This document shows positions 8,291-16,070 of a DNA stretch of 64,000 nucleotides, piece after piece. The translations under genes and the position numbers were made by a program. The notes under the pieces were generated by a model, which was not told the origin of the DNA, ran no database searches, and saw nothing but the letters and a program-made list of their open reading frames with translations. The stretch is from assembly GCF_018881835.1 (NCBI RefSeq), contig NZ_JACVPO010000001.1, positions 496,001 to 560,000 of the forward strand, given 5' to 3'. Each line of letters starts with the position of its first letter. Position 1 is the stretch's first letter. Source of the DNA: Polynucleobacter hallstattensis. Its GTDB lineage: Bacteria > Pseudomonadota > Gammaproteobacteria > Burkholderiales > Burkholderiaceae.

Positions 8291-9114
8291 TTCGTTGCAA
8301 GCCGCTTTTAGGCACCTTTGTAGAAATCAGGGTTGAAGATCAATCGCCCCCATTGAAAGCGCTAGACGAAGCTTTTTTAGCTATTGAACAAGTGCACTCT
8401 CTAATGGGTTTTCATCATCCTGATAGTGAGCTTTCCCAGATCAATGCCAGATCCTCTTTAGAGCCTGTTCGGATTCACCCCTGGACAGCTGAAGTTCTAG
8501 GGAATGCAAAAGAGGTTTGCCTCCAATCTGAAGGAGTATTTAATTGTGGAGTTGGTCATCGCCTGGTAGAAGCAGGTCTACTCCCTAAGCATTTCAATCT
8601 CAATGATTACTCATTTGGAGGCATTGAAGATCTCCAATTTATTGAACCCTTCTTGGTTCAATCATCACTACCGCTTTGCCTTGATCTTGGCGGTATTGCC
8701 AAAGGATATGCAGTAGATAAAGCCGTTGAAGCTTTACTTGCTAACGGCGTCCAAGTTGGATCAGTCAACGCGGGCGGCGATATCCGCGTATTCGGAAATC
8801 ATTCCCAAGATATTCAAATTCGTAATCCGTCAAAACCGCATGAACTCATTCAGATTGGCAGCATGACAGTAGGTGCGATTGCCACTAGTAGCCTCTACTT
8901 TGCAAACCGCAATACCAGCTCAAAGAGTTTTATGGTGAATCCATTAAATCAAAAGCATATTGAGTTTTCAGATTCTTACTCGGTAGTCGCCAGTAGATGC
9001 GTCTATGCAGATGCCTTAACTAAGGTAGTGAGCATTTCTGGGAATACTCACCATCCTTGCCTGAGTTATTTTTCTGCCCAAGCAATTAGAATTCCCAACA
9101 TCCAATCTCTATGA
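8287..9114 (+). CDS. apbE: FAD:protein FMN transferase
   Basis: Transfers FMN from FAD onto a Thr of a target protein, here most likely the FMN-binding protein just upstream. It has 275 residues, short for ApbE (often about 330). Family motifs are DLGGIAKGYAVDKAV (FAD/Mg site), SVNAGGDIRVFG, and the acidic YADALTKV near the C terminus. The protein starts directly at the mature domain (MIRCKPLLGTFVEIRV) and has no signal peptide, although many ApbE proteins are exported. The ATG overlaps the upstream stop codon, which supports this start. It also overlaps the next gene by 4 bp. Confidence 0.9.
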   Translation: MIRCKPLLGTFVEIRVEDQSPPLKALDEAFLAIEQVHSLMGFHHPDSELSQINARSSLEPVRIHPWTAEVLGNAKEVCLQSEGVFNCGVGHRLVEAGLLPKHFNLNDYSFGGIEDLQFIEPFLVQSSLPLCLDLGGIAKGYAVDKAVEALLANGVQVGSVNAGGDIRVFGNHSQDIQIRNPSKPHELIQIGSMTVGAIATSSLYFANRNTSSKSFMVNPLNQKHIEFSDSYSVVASRCVYADALTKVVSISGNTHHPCLSYFSAQAIRIPNIQSL

Positions 9115-9536
9115 AAAATACAAATCGTCTTGGCAAGATGCCAGCATGGCAAAAATACTTTGTCCAAATCGGTATGTTAAGTTGCTCCCTCACTGGGATG
9201 ACTTATTTACTTGGTCATGAATTCCATATTGGACGAGCCGTATTAGGAGCTCACTCGGTATTGGCATGGCACGGCATTGCTGCCATATTGACTTCGATAG
9301 CTCTAGGCTCAGTCTTACCCTTTCACCTGAAGGCGGGCCTGAAGTCTAAGAGGAAGCTATGGAGCGGTTTAAGTCAATTGGCTTTTTTAGCAGCCTTATT
9401 AGTATCAGGCGCTTTGTTGTACTACGGCCCTGCAGAAATTCGGGATGGGGTCATTACGACACACTGGATCATTGGCATTGCCTTCTTTGCCATCTTTTTA
9501 CTACACGGCGTTTATTCCCAAAAACTACCGTCATAA
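9111..9536 (+). CDS. Small His-rich inner-membrane protein, possible b-type cytochrome
   Basis: A 141-residue protein with about four membrane helices. Several His residues lie in or at the ends of helices (His36, His39, His48, His54, His118, His132), as in small haem-b membrane proteins of the DUF4405/ferric-reductase kind. I infer that it passes electrons from the membrane to the FMN-binding protein of the same operon; no haem-binding motif is diagnostic on its own. It is translationally coupled to apbE (4-bp overlap) and is the last gene of the Fur-box operon. Confidence 0.65.
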   Translation: MKNTNRLGKMPAWQKYFVQIGMLSCSLTGMTYLLGHEFHIGRAVLGAHSVLAWHGIAAILTSIALGSVLPFHLKAGLKSKRKLWSGLSQLAFLAALLVSGALLYYGPAEIRDGVITTHWIIGIAFFAIFLLHGVYSQKLPS

Positions 9537-9543
9537 ATATAAA

Positions 9544-9580
9544 TAAGTCATATTGAGTAGCTTGATCTCAATATGACTTA
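9544..9580. terminator. Long hairpin between convergent operons
   Basis: A perfect 14-bp inverted repeat (TAAGTCATATTGAG at 9544-9557 with CTCAATATGACTTA at 9567-9580) around a 9-nt loop. It lies between the ends of two convergent operons, as a bidirectional terminator would. The T-runs on either side are poor, so termination strength is uncertain. Confidence 0.55.
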
Positions 9581-9597
9581 ATTAAGATTTGGCACGC

Positions 9598-9783
9598 TCA
9601 CTTAGAGCAAAAATTATTTCCCAATAATAAGTAGGCTGGGCAGAAACGGAAAATACCAGTTGCCATAGGAATTAGTCCGAGCCAACCCCACCAGCCTACG
9701 ATACCGTTCGCTGCAAGCGCAACCAGCACAATACCTACTGAAATTCTTAAAATACGATCGATACCACCGACGTTACATTTCAT
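9598..9783 (-). CDS. DUF2892 membrane protein (YgaP-like transmembrane domain)
   Basis: A 61-residue protein with two short helices around residues 12-45 and the typical DUF2892 start (MKCNVGGIDRILRISVG). It ends in a Cys-containing tail (FRFCPAYLLLGNNFCSK). In the E. coli protein YgaP this domain is joined to a rhodanese that handles sulfane sulfur. Here it follows an ArsR-type regulator and a persulfide dioxygenase, which fits membrane-side sulfur handling. It is probably the third gene of the operon that starts at 11021. Confidence 0.85.
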   Translation of the reverse strand: MKCNVGGIDRILRISVGIVLVALAANGIVGWWGWLGLIPMATGIFRFCPAYLLLGNNFCSK

Positions 9784-9817
9784 CTTGAACTCCCTTTTAA
9801 AACGTTTAAATGATTGA

Positions 9818-10141
9818 TTACTTCTTACAATAATATTTGTAGAGCAAACTCATCACTGCTACAGCAACCTCACTAGATAGGGAGTAATAAATTTGCTTTC
9901 CTTCTCTACGTGTTTTCACTAGCTTTTCTTTGCGCAGCACAGTAAGTTGCTGCGAAAGAGTTGGCTGATATAAATCCAGTGCAGCCTCTAACTCACCAAC
10001 ACATTTTTCTGCTTGACCGATTTCACATAAGAGCATCATGCGATCTCGGTTGGATAAGACCTTCATGAGCTTGCAGGCATCATCTGCAGCTGACTGCATC
10101 CTCTTTAACTCCACTTTAGAGATGGGCATATTCATTGTCAT
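9818..10141 (-). CDS. bigR: ArsR-family regulator, BigR/SqrR-type sulfide sensor
   Basis: A 107-residue winged-helix repressor. The recognition helix region reads LYQPTLSQQLTVLRKEKLV, followed by the wing RREGKQIYYSL. BigR/SqrR/YgaV proteins sense hydrogen sulfide through two Cys that form a polysulfide link. Candidate Cys are present here at about residues 39, 47 and 105, one pair matching the usual spacing of an N-terminal-half Cys and a C-terminal Cys. It sits 7 bp downstream of the persulfide dioxygenase gene and probably represses the operon through the AT-rich palindrome at 11064. A metal sensor of the SmtB type is less likely from the context. Confidence 0.75.
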   Translation of the reverse strand: MTMNMPISKVELKRMQSAADDACKLMKVLSNRDRMMLLCEIGQAEKCVGELEAALDLYQPTLSQQLTVLRKEKLVKTRREGKQIYYSLSSEVAVAVMSLLYKYYCKK

Positions 10142-10148
10142 TCTCCGT

Positions 10149-11021
10149 TCAGAGTGTATTCAAAGGAATTTTTAAATAAGACACTCCATTGCTATCGGCC
10201 TCAGGAAAATGTCCAGCTCGTATATTGACCTGAATAGATGGCAAGATGAGTGTTGGCATCTCTAAAGTTTTATCTCGTGTGGTGCGCATTCGCACAAATT
10301 GCGCTTCAGTTACGCCATCATGCACATGGATATTATTTGCCCTCTCATCAGCAACAGTGGTTACTCCGCCTGCAGGTCGATTATTTGGTGGATAGTCATG
10401 GCACATATATAACTTGGTCTGACCAGGATAAGACAAAATCTTTTGAATAGATCGATAGAGCGTCTTCGCATCACCGCCTGGAAAATCACAACGGGCAGTG
10501 CCGACATCTGGCATAAATAAGGTATCACCCACAAAGATGGCATCGCCGATTTCATAAGCCATACAAGCTGGCGTATGGCCTGGTACAAAAAGCGCCTTTA
10601 AGGAGAGGTTTCCGAAAGCGAGTGATTCACCCTCTTTTAACAAGTGGTCAAATTGAGTACCGTCCGCTTTAAAGTGATCGTCTAGATTGAAGACGCCTTT
10701 AAATACCGCCTGTACATTCTTAATATGATCCCCAATAACCAACTTACCGCCAAGGTGACTTTGCAAGTATGGGGCTGCTGTTAAGTGATCTGCATGAGCA
10801 TGGGTCTCTAAGATCCAACCCACTTGGAGTTGGTGTGTCTTTACAAAAGCAATCACTTCATCAGCAGACTTGGTACTAGTTCTGCCCGATTTTGGATCGT
10901 AGTTCAAGACAGAGTCAATAATGGCGCAAGGAGCTCCCTCACGCTCATAAACCACATAGGTATAGGTCCATGTTTCTGGGTCAAAAAAGTCTTTAATCAA
11001 GGGGGTGAGCTTTGTAGTCAA
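10149..11021 (-). CDS. blh: Persulfide dioxygenase-like metallo-beta-lactamase-fold enzyme (Blh/ETHE1 type)
   Basis: A 290-residue cytoplasmic enzyme. The metal motif is ETHAHADHLTAAPY (about residues 92-105), followed by VPGHTPACMAYEIGDAIFVGDTLFMPD and YMCHDYPP, as in Blh and ETHE1 proteins. These use a single Fe(II) to oxidise glutathione persulfide to sulfite. It lies in an operon with a BigR-type regulator and a DUF2892 protein, divergent from a TauE-type exporter. Sulfide would thus be oxidised here and sulfite exported. The exact substrate is inferred from the family and neighbours. Confidence 0.85.
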   Translation of the reverse strand: MTTKLTPLIKDFFDPETWTYTYVVYEREGAPCAIIDSVLNYDPKSGRTSTKSADEVIAFVKTHQLQVGWILETHAHADHLTAAPYLQSHLGGKLVIGDHIKNVQAVFKGVFNLDDHFKADGTQFDHLLKEGESLAFGNLSLKALFVPGHTPACMAYEIGDAIFVGDTLFMPDVGTARCDFPGGDAKTLYRSIQKILSYPGQTKLYMCHDYPPNNRPAGGVTTVADERANNIHVHDGVTEAQFVRMRTTRDKTLEMPTLILPSIQVNIRAGHFPEADSNGVSYLKIPLNTL

Positions 11022-11041
11022 CTGATGCTTTCGGGTGCATA

Positions 11042-11080
11042 AATAATATATATATTTATATACTATATTAATATAAAATA
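11042..11080. promoter_or_regulatory. AT-only palindromic operator between blh and tauE-type gene
   Basis: The 66-bp divergent intergenic region contains a nearly G/C-free block, with a perfect 12-bp palindrome TATATTAATATA at 11064-11075 next to further TATATA repeats. BigR-type regulators are known to bind AT-rich palindromes overlapping promoters, so this is the likely operator for both directions. Confidence 0.55.
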
Positions 11081-11087
11081 AATTGCA

Positions 11088-11912
11088 ATGGATTACTCAA
11101 CTCTCATCAGCCCCTCGCTCGGCATCCTAGTAGGCATCCTCATGGGCCTTACTGGCGCGGGCGGCGGGATCTTGTCTGTTCCGCTATTGGTTTTCTTCCT
11201 AGGCTTGACAATTGCAGAGGCAGCGCCGATTGCGCTATGTGCTGTTGCCCTAGCTTCTACTATTGGGGCTATTTTGGGCCTCAAAAACAAGATCTTGCGG
11301 TATAAAGCGGCAAGCTTTATGGCGATCTTTGGTTTAGCGCTATCTCCACTGGGACTTTGGCTTGCACCTCAGATTCCGAATGCGCCCTTACAGATCCTCT
11401 TTAGTTTGATCTTGTTATATGTGGCTATTCGCTTGTTGAGTCAGGCCCGTAATCAGATTAAGGGCATTCCAGAGGAAAATAGAAAGCCTCCGCCCTGCCT
11501 CATCAACCCTACAATTGGGAAACTCCAATGGACACTGCCTTGTGCTCGCGCCCTCATGCTCGCCGGTAGTATTGCAGGCTTTCTATCTGGTCTACTTGGC
11601 GTTGGCGGTGGCTTCATTATCGTACCCGCACTAAAGCGCTATACCGACCTACCCATCAAATCAATCGTTGCTACCTCACTGGGAGTGCTCGCCATCATCA
11701 CTGGTGGCGGAGCAATATTCTCAGCAGTTAGCGGTAGTTTAAATATCTTCGTTGCTGCGCCTTTTGCGCTTGCTGCCTTAGGCGGACTATTAATTGGACA
11801 GCTACTAGGTAAAAAATTAAGTGGCCCGCATACTCAACTCATTTTCTCGGTCTTCACTTTAGTGATTGCAGTGAGCTTACTAATTAAAGGCGCACTAACT
11901 TTGAATCTGTGA
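11088..11912 (+). CDS. TauE/SafE family sulfite or sulfonate exporter (TSUP)
   Basis: A 274-residue inner-membrane protein with about eight helices in two related halves. Each half carries the family's glycine-rich repeat (LTGAGGGILSVPLL near residue 22 and LLGVGGGFIIVPAL near residue 172). TSUP proteins export sulfite, sulfoacetate or related anions. Divergent placement from a persulfide dioxygenase suggests it removes the sulfite that enzyme makes. No ribosome binding site is clear before the ATG. A strong terminator follows. Confidence 0.87.
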   Translation: MDYSTLISPSLGILVGILMGLTGAGGGILSVPLLVFFLGLTIAEAAPIALCAVALASTIGAILGLKNKILRYKAASFMAIFGLALSPLGLWLAPQIPNAPLQILFSLILLYVAIRLLSQARNQIKGIPEENRKPPPCLINPTIGKLQWTLPCARALMLAGSIAGFLSGLLGVGGGFIIVPALKRYTDLPIKSIVATSLGVLAIITGGGAIFSAVSGSLNIFVAAPFALAALGGLLIGQLLGKKLSGPHTQLIFSVFTLVIAVSLLIKGALTLNL

Positions 11913-11969
11913 GGCTATCTTACTTATTCAAAACTAGAAAAGTAGAGGATTGGTTTACTCTCCAATAGA

Positions 11970-11997
11970 AAAAGCCCTCTTTCGAGGGCTTTTGACA
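11970..11997. terminator. Bidirectional rho-independent terminator
   Basis: Stem AAAAGCCCTC (11970-11979), loop TTTC, stem GAGGGCTTTT (11984-11993). It has A-runs on one side and T-runs on the other, so it works for both the TSUP gene and the convergent livF. Confidence 0.9.
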
Positions 11998-12016
11998 AAC
12001 ACATTGACACTCAATC

Positions 12017-12745
12017 TTAGTGGCTGCTAGCACCACCTAAGTAAGCCGCTTTCACAGCAGGATCATGCATTAACTTATCTGCTGGTCCATGAGTTGCAAT
12101 CTTACCGTTCTCAAGCACATATCCATAATCAGCAACATTTAGGGCTGCGGCAGCAAACTGCTCCACCAATAGCATCGTGACACCTTGTGATTTGAGATTA
12201 GAAATAATTCTGAAAACTTCCTCAACCAAAATCGGTGCCAAGCCCATTGAAGGCTCATCCAAGAGAATGATCTCTGGATTGAGCATCACAGCACGGGCCA
12301 TCGCCAACATCTGTTGCTCACCACCCGACAATGTTCCCGCCAACTGATTGCGACGCTCTTTTAAGCGTGGGAACATTTCGAGGGATCTCTCCAGATCGCT
12401 CTTAATGTCGCCTTTTGGACGGCTACCAGTAAAACGTGGGAATGCACCTAACAGGAGGTTGTCATTCACAGACATCGTCGTAAATACACGACGACCTTCT
12501 GGGCTATGCGCTAAACCAAGACGAGCAATTTTATGAGAGTCGTAACCATCAATTTTTTCGCCACCTAGAGTGACTTCACCACTGGTAGGCTTAATCATGC
12601 CGGTGATAGCGCGCATCGTCGTTGTTTTGCCAGCGCCGTTAGAGCCAATCAAAGTAATAACTTGTCCTTTGGGAACATCAATATTGATGCCGTGCAGAAC
12701 TTTTACTTTGCCATAGCCTGCTTCAAGATTCTTAATAGATAACAT
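12017..12745 (-). CDS. livF: Branched-chain amino acid-type ABC transporter ATPase
   Basis: A 242-residue ATPase, full length for LivF. It has Walker A GSNGAGKTTT (about residues 34-43), the signature LSGGEQQMLAMARA (about 140), Walker B EIILLDEPSMGLAP, and an H-loop replaced by the family's usual VEQ. In a normal system it pairs with LivG and the permeases LivH and LivM. None of these is intact here: only the last codons of a livG-like gene lie upstream (12777-12848). It may be a functional spare that serves transporter parts encoded elsewhere, or a decaying leftover. Confidence 0.9.
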   Translation of the reverse strand: MLSIKNLEAGYGKVKVLHGINIDVPKGQVITLIGSNGAGKTTTMRAITGMIKPTSGEVTLGGEKIDGYDSHKIARLGLAHSPEGRRVFTTMSVNDNLLLGAFPRFTGSRPKGDIKSDLERSLEMFPRLKERRNQLAGTLSGGEQQMLAMARAVMLNPEIILLDEPSMGLAPILVEEVFRIISNLKSQGVTMLLVEQFAAAALNVADYGYVLENGKIATHGPADKLMHDPAVKAAYLGGASSH

Positions 12746-12776
12746 GGTATTTACCGATTCAATATGGTTCTAGTGA

Positions 12777-12848
12777 TTAAGTACCCAAGTAGGCATGAAT
12801 CACCTTCTCGTCTGCCTGAACTTCAGCTGGTTTACCTTCTGCCATAAA
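12777..12848 (-). pseudogene. 3' fragment of livG (ABC transporter ATPase)
   Basis: The minus strand just upstream of livF encodes MAEGKPAEVQADEKVIHAYLGT and then a stop. This is the standard C terminus of LivG ('..IAEGKPAEV......VI.AYLG'). Sequence upstream of it belongs to the EamA gene, which ends at 12856. The rest of livG and, presumably, livM and livH have therefore been lost and replaced at a junction near 12848. Confidence 0.8.
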
Positions 12849-12855
12849 AGTCGTT

Positions 12856-13785
12856 TTAAAAAAACTTACGACTTTGTTCTCGTAATGTGGGCCAGAAAAG
12901 ATTGACGACCAAACCGGCAATGACCAAGCTTGCAGCCTCGACTTTCCAGGTTGGTAAAGCCTCTCCCAAAAAGAAGGCAGATGCGCCCATACCAAAGATA
13001 GGTACTAGCAAGGGTGCGGGAGCCACCACAGCCGCTGGATGCTTCGAGAGGAGCCAGCCCCAGGCTGCATACCCAAATAGGGTGTTAGCCCAAGACTGCC
13101 AGAGCACCCCAATCCAAGCTCCCATGGGAGCCGCCAGGGTGACTTCCCATAAATGACTGACGCCACCCTCAAAAATGAGTGAAACAAGCAGTAAAGGAGG
13201 TATTGAGAATGCGCTTGCCCATACAACGTAAGACAGCATGTTGATGGCACCTGCCATACGGCTCACTGTATTGGCAACTCCCCAGGAGAGGCCAGCAAAG
13301 ACCACCAAGGCTAAACCTAAGAAAGTTGTCGTGGCATCTGTGTGCAGCACAATAATTCCTAGGCCAATCATGGCAATGGCAACGGCTACCGCTTGATAAG
13401 GCTGGAGCCCCTCTTTTGCAAAGAGCATTGCAAATCCAATCGTAAAGAACACTTGTGTCTGAACTACCAATGAAGCCAGTCCTGGAGAAATTTGACTATT
13501 TACTGCGAAATACATCACTCCAAACTGACCTACTCCGGTAGCTAAACCATAAATGCACAAATTAACCCCAGATACTTTGGGTCTGCGCAATAAAAATACA
13601 AAGGGTAACAAAACGAAGATGTAGCGCAATGCAGCAAAGTAAAACGGCGGGAAAGACGCCAAACTATTTTTAATCACCACAAAGTTAGTGCCCCACACTG
13701 CCACAATTGCTAAGGCCAGCAGTAAATGACTGACAGGCAATTGATTCTGTGGCTGATGATCGCGCAGGGCTTGCGAACTATTCAC
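12856..13785 (-). CDS. EamA/DMT family transporter
   Basis: Inner-membrane drug/metabolite transporter of about 309 residues with ten predicted helices in two EamA halves. The first half opens LLLALAIVAVWGTNFVVIK, and the second contains GLALVVFAGLSWGVANTVSRM. Members often export amino acids or similar metabolites; the substrate here is unknown. I prefer the GTG at 13785, which overlaps the GMC gene's stop by 8 bp. A TTG at 13815 is also in frame, and there is no strong ribosome binding site. It forms an operon with the upstream GMC oxidoreductase, and its 3' end abuts the livG scar. Confidence 0.85.
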   Translation of the reverse strand: MNSSQALRDHQPQNQLPVSHLLLALAIVAVWGTNFVVIKNSLASFPPFYFAALRYIFVLLPFVFLLRRPKVSGVNLCIYGLATGVGQFGVMYFAVNSQISPGLASLVVQTQVFFTIGFAMLFAKEGLQPYQAVAVAIAMIGLGIIVLHTDATTTFLGLALVVFAGLSWGVANTVSRMAGAINMLSYVVWASAFSIPPLLLVSLIFEGGVSHLWEVTLAAPMGAWIGVLWQSWANTLFGYAAWGWLLSKHPAAVVAPAPLLVPIFGMGASAFFLGEALPTWKVEAASLVIAGLVVNLFWPTLREQSRKFF

Positions 13786-15421
13786 CAGCAAGTAATTCTG
13801 CAGCGCGTTGCGCAATCATCATCGTAGGTGCCGCAGTATTGCCAGAAGTAATCGTTGGCATCGCAGATGCATCCACCACTCTCAGATGATGAATACCCCG
13901 AACTCGTAATTGAGTATCCAGCACTGCCATCGGATCATCATCGCGCCCCATCTTGCAGGTGCCTACTGGATGGAAAATCGTCGTACCAATATCACCAGCA
14001 GCTTTGATGAGCTCCTCGTCAGTTTGATACTGCTTGCCTGGCTTGTATTCATATGGCGTGTACGGTTTGAGCGCAGGACTCTCCACAATCTTGCGTGTGA
14101 GACGCAATGAGTCGGCAGCAACTTTACGATCTTCATCAGTCGATAAATAATTTGGCGCAATCACTGGAGGCGCTTCTGGATCAATCGAGCCGATGTGGAC
14201 ACTGCCGCGAGATGTTGGTCGCAAGTTACAAACGCTCGCAGTAATCGCATTAAAAGAATGTAAATCTTCGCCGAACTTTTCTAGTGATAACGGTTGAACG
14301 TGATACTCCAAATTAGCAGAAGGCTGATCTGTTGAGCTGTATGCAAAAGCACCCAACTGAGAAGGGGCCATCGACATCGGACCAGAGCGCTTCAAAACGT
14401 ACTCCATGCCAATTAACAGCTTGCCAAGCAAAGAGTTCGCTTTGGTATTGAGAGTCTTAATGCCATTGACTTTGTAGATCATGCGCAATTGCAAATGGTC
14501 TTGTAAGTTTTCACCTACGCCCGGCAAATCGGCGATGACAGGGATGCCCAGTTTGTTTAGATGCGTAGCTGATCCAATACCCGAGCGCTCTAGAACCTGC
14601 ACGCTACCAATGGCGCCTGCACTCAAAATCACCTCGCCTTGATTGGCGGTACCGGAAGCAGCGCAATGCACATCGATGGTTTTGCCATCTTTAATATATT
14701 GAACGCCGTAGCAATTTTTAGAGCTTGGATCAATCAATAATTTATTGACCATCGCTTCAGTAACTATAGTGAGGTTGGATCGCTTGGCAGCATCACGCAA
14801 AAATGCTTTGGAAGTATTGAGACGCCAACCCTTACGCTGACTCACATCAAAGTAACCAACTCCAAAGTTATCGCCTTGGTTAAAGTCATCTGATGCTGGG
14901 ATGCCTGCTTGAACTGCAGCCTCTCTAAAAACATCCATGATGGGCCAACGCAAACGCTGCTTAGATACAGTCCACTCTCCGCCTTTGCCATGCCACTGAT
15001 TGGCAGCACCGTAATAATCCTCAAATGACTTGTATCGACGCAATGCGTTTTGCCAAGACCAAGATTCATCACCGGTTGCCTGAACCCAAGATGCGTAATC
15101 GCCTTCTTGGCCGCGCATATAGATCATGCCGTTGATAGATGAACAACCGCCCAATACTCTGCCCCGCGGATAGAGAAGTGAGCGTCCGTTTAGACCTTTT
15201 TCAGCGGTAGTCTTAAAACGCCAATCGGCCCTTGGGTTGTCGATGCAATATAAGTAGCCAACTGGCACATGGATCCAGATGTAGTTGTCGTTCTTGCCAG
15301 CCTCAATCAAAAGCACCCGTTTAGCGGGATTTTCAGTCAAGCGCTTGGCCAGCATGCAACCTGCGCTGCCTGCGCCGATGATGATGTAGTCGTAGGTGTT
15401 TTGATGACTTGTTGTACTCAT
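13778..15421 (-). CDS. GMC family FAD oxidoreductase (choline/alcohol dehydrogenase-like)
   Basis: A 547-residue flavoprotein oxidising an alcohol to an aldehyde or ketone. N-terminal FAD motif YDYIIIGAGSAGCMLAKRL (residues 11-29), then GMC signature 1 GRVLGGCSSINGMIYMRG and signature 2 GAIGSVQVLERSGIG. The C-terminal catalytic region has IFHPVGTCKMG and DASAMPTITSGNTAAPTMMIAQRAA. No signal peptide, so cytoplasmic. It resembles BetA-type dehydrogenases, but a choline substrate cannot be assumed. It overlaps the EamA transporter gene, so the transporter may move its substrate or product. Confidence 0.9.
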   Translation of the reverse strand: MSTTSHQNTYDYIIIGAGSAGCMLAKRLTENPAKRVLLIEAGKNDNYIWIHVPVGYLYCIDNPRADWRFKTTAEKGLNGRSLLYPRGRVLGGCSSINGMIYMRGQEGDYASWVQATGDESWSWQNALRRYKSFEDYYGAANQWHGKGGEWTVSKQRLRWPIMDVFREAAVQAGIPASDDFNQGDNFGVGYFDVSQRKGWRLNTSKAFLRDAAKRSNLTIVTEAMVNKLLIDPSSKNCYGVQYIKDGKTIDVHCAASGTANQGEVILSAGAIGSVQVLERSGIGSATHLNKLGIPVIADLPGVGENLQDHLQLRMIYKVNGIKTLNTKANSLLGKLLIGMEYVLKRSGPMSMAPSQLGAFAYSSTDQPSANLEYHVQPLSLEKFGEDLHSFNAITASVCNLRPTSRGSVHIGSIDPEAPPVIAPNYLSTDEDRKVAADSLRLTRKIVESPALKPYTPYEYKPGKQYQTDEELIKAAGDIGTTIFHPVGTCKMGRDDDPMAVLDTQLRVRGIHHLRVVDASAMPTITSGNTAAPTMMIAQRAAELLAGE

Positions 15422-15534
15422 GTCTCTACTTTTATTGATACCTATTTTTAAACTCTATTATTTACTAATTCTCCCAATATGAAGAAATTAGGTGATTCAG
15501 CTAGAAACGGCAAATACCCGTCTAAAATACGCCT

Positions 15535-16062
15535 ATGCATCTCAATGAAAAGAACCGCACCCCCAAGAAAGAAGATCTTGATGAGGGCCCAAGCAAATCT
15601 GAGCTAAAGCGGCTGATGACCGAGCGCCAAAAGCTGGCTGAAGTTCTAGCAGCGCTTAGTAGCGATGCCCTGAAGACCATACCAATGGATGAGGCTATAA
15701 AGGCCTCTATTGCGGAAACTAACAAAATTAAGAGTTTTGAGGCGATCCGTCGTCATAAGCAATACCTTGGCAAACTCATGCGCTTTTTGGATGAAGAAGA
15801 ATTGGATGCCATTCAGAAACGTTTGGATGCCATCCAAGGGGTTAGCAAGGCAGAGACTGCAAAGCTGCATCATCTAGAGTCTTATCGCGATCGCCTAATC
15901 GCAAATGATGAAACCTTTACGAAAATGATTGAGCAATATCCTGATATGGATATTCAGAATATGCGCACCCTCATCCGTAATGCGCGCAAGGAAAAAGAAA
16001 CCAATAAACCCCCTAAGGCTTATCGAGAGATCTTCCGCGTTCTCAAGGATATGGGAATTTAA
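15535..16062 (+). CDS. darP: Ribosome biogenesis factor DarP (YjgA, DUF615)
   Basis: A 175-residue, highly charged helical protein. The family pattern is clear: GPSKSELKRLMTERQKLAE near residue 18, RRHKQYLGKLMRF near 78, and RTLIRNARKEKE near 143. DarP/YjgA binds the 50S ribosomal precursor and helps the late folding of 23S rRNA. The start at ATG 15535 has the normal family length. It is divergent from the GMC gene and convergent with an acyltransferase gene 8 bp away. Confidence 0.9.
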   Translation: MHLNEKNRTPKKEDLDEGPSKSELKRLMTERQKLAEVLAALSSDALKTIPMDEAIKASIAETNKIKSFEAIRRHKQYLGKLMRFLDEEELDAIQKRLDAIQGVSKAETAKLHHLESYRDRLIANDETFTKMIEQYPDMDIQNMRTLIRNARKEKETNKPPKAYREIFRVLKDMGI

Positions 16063-16070
16063 GGTATCGC

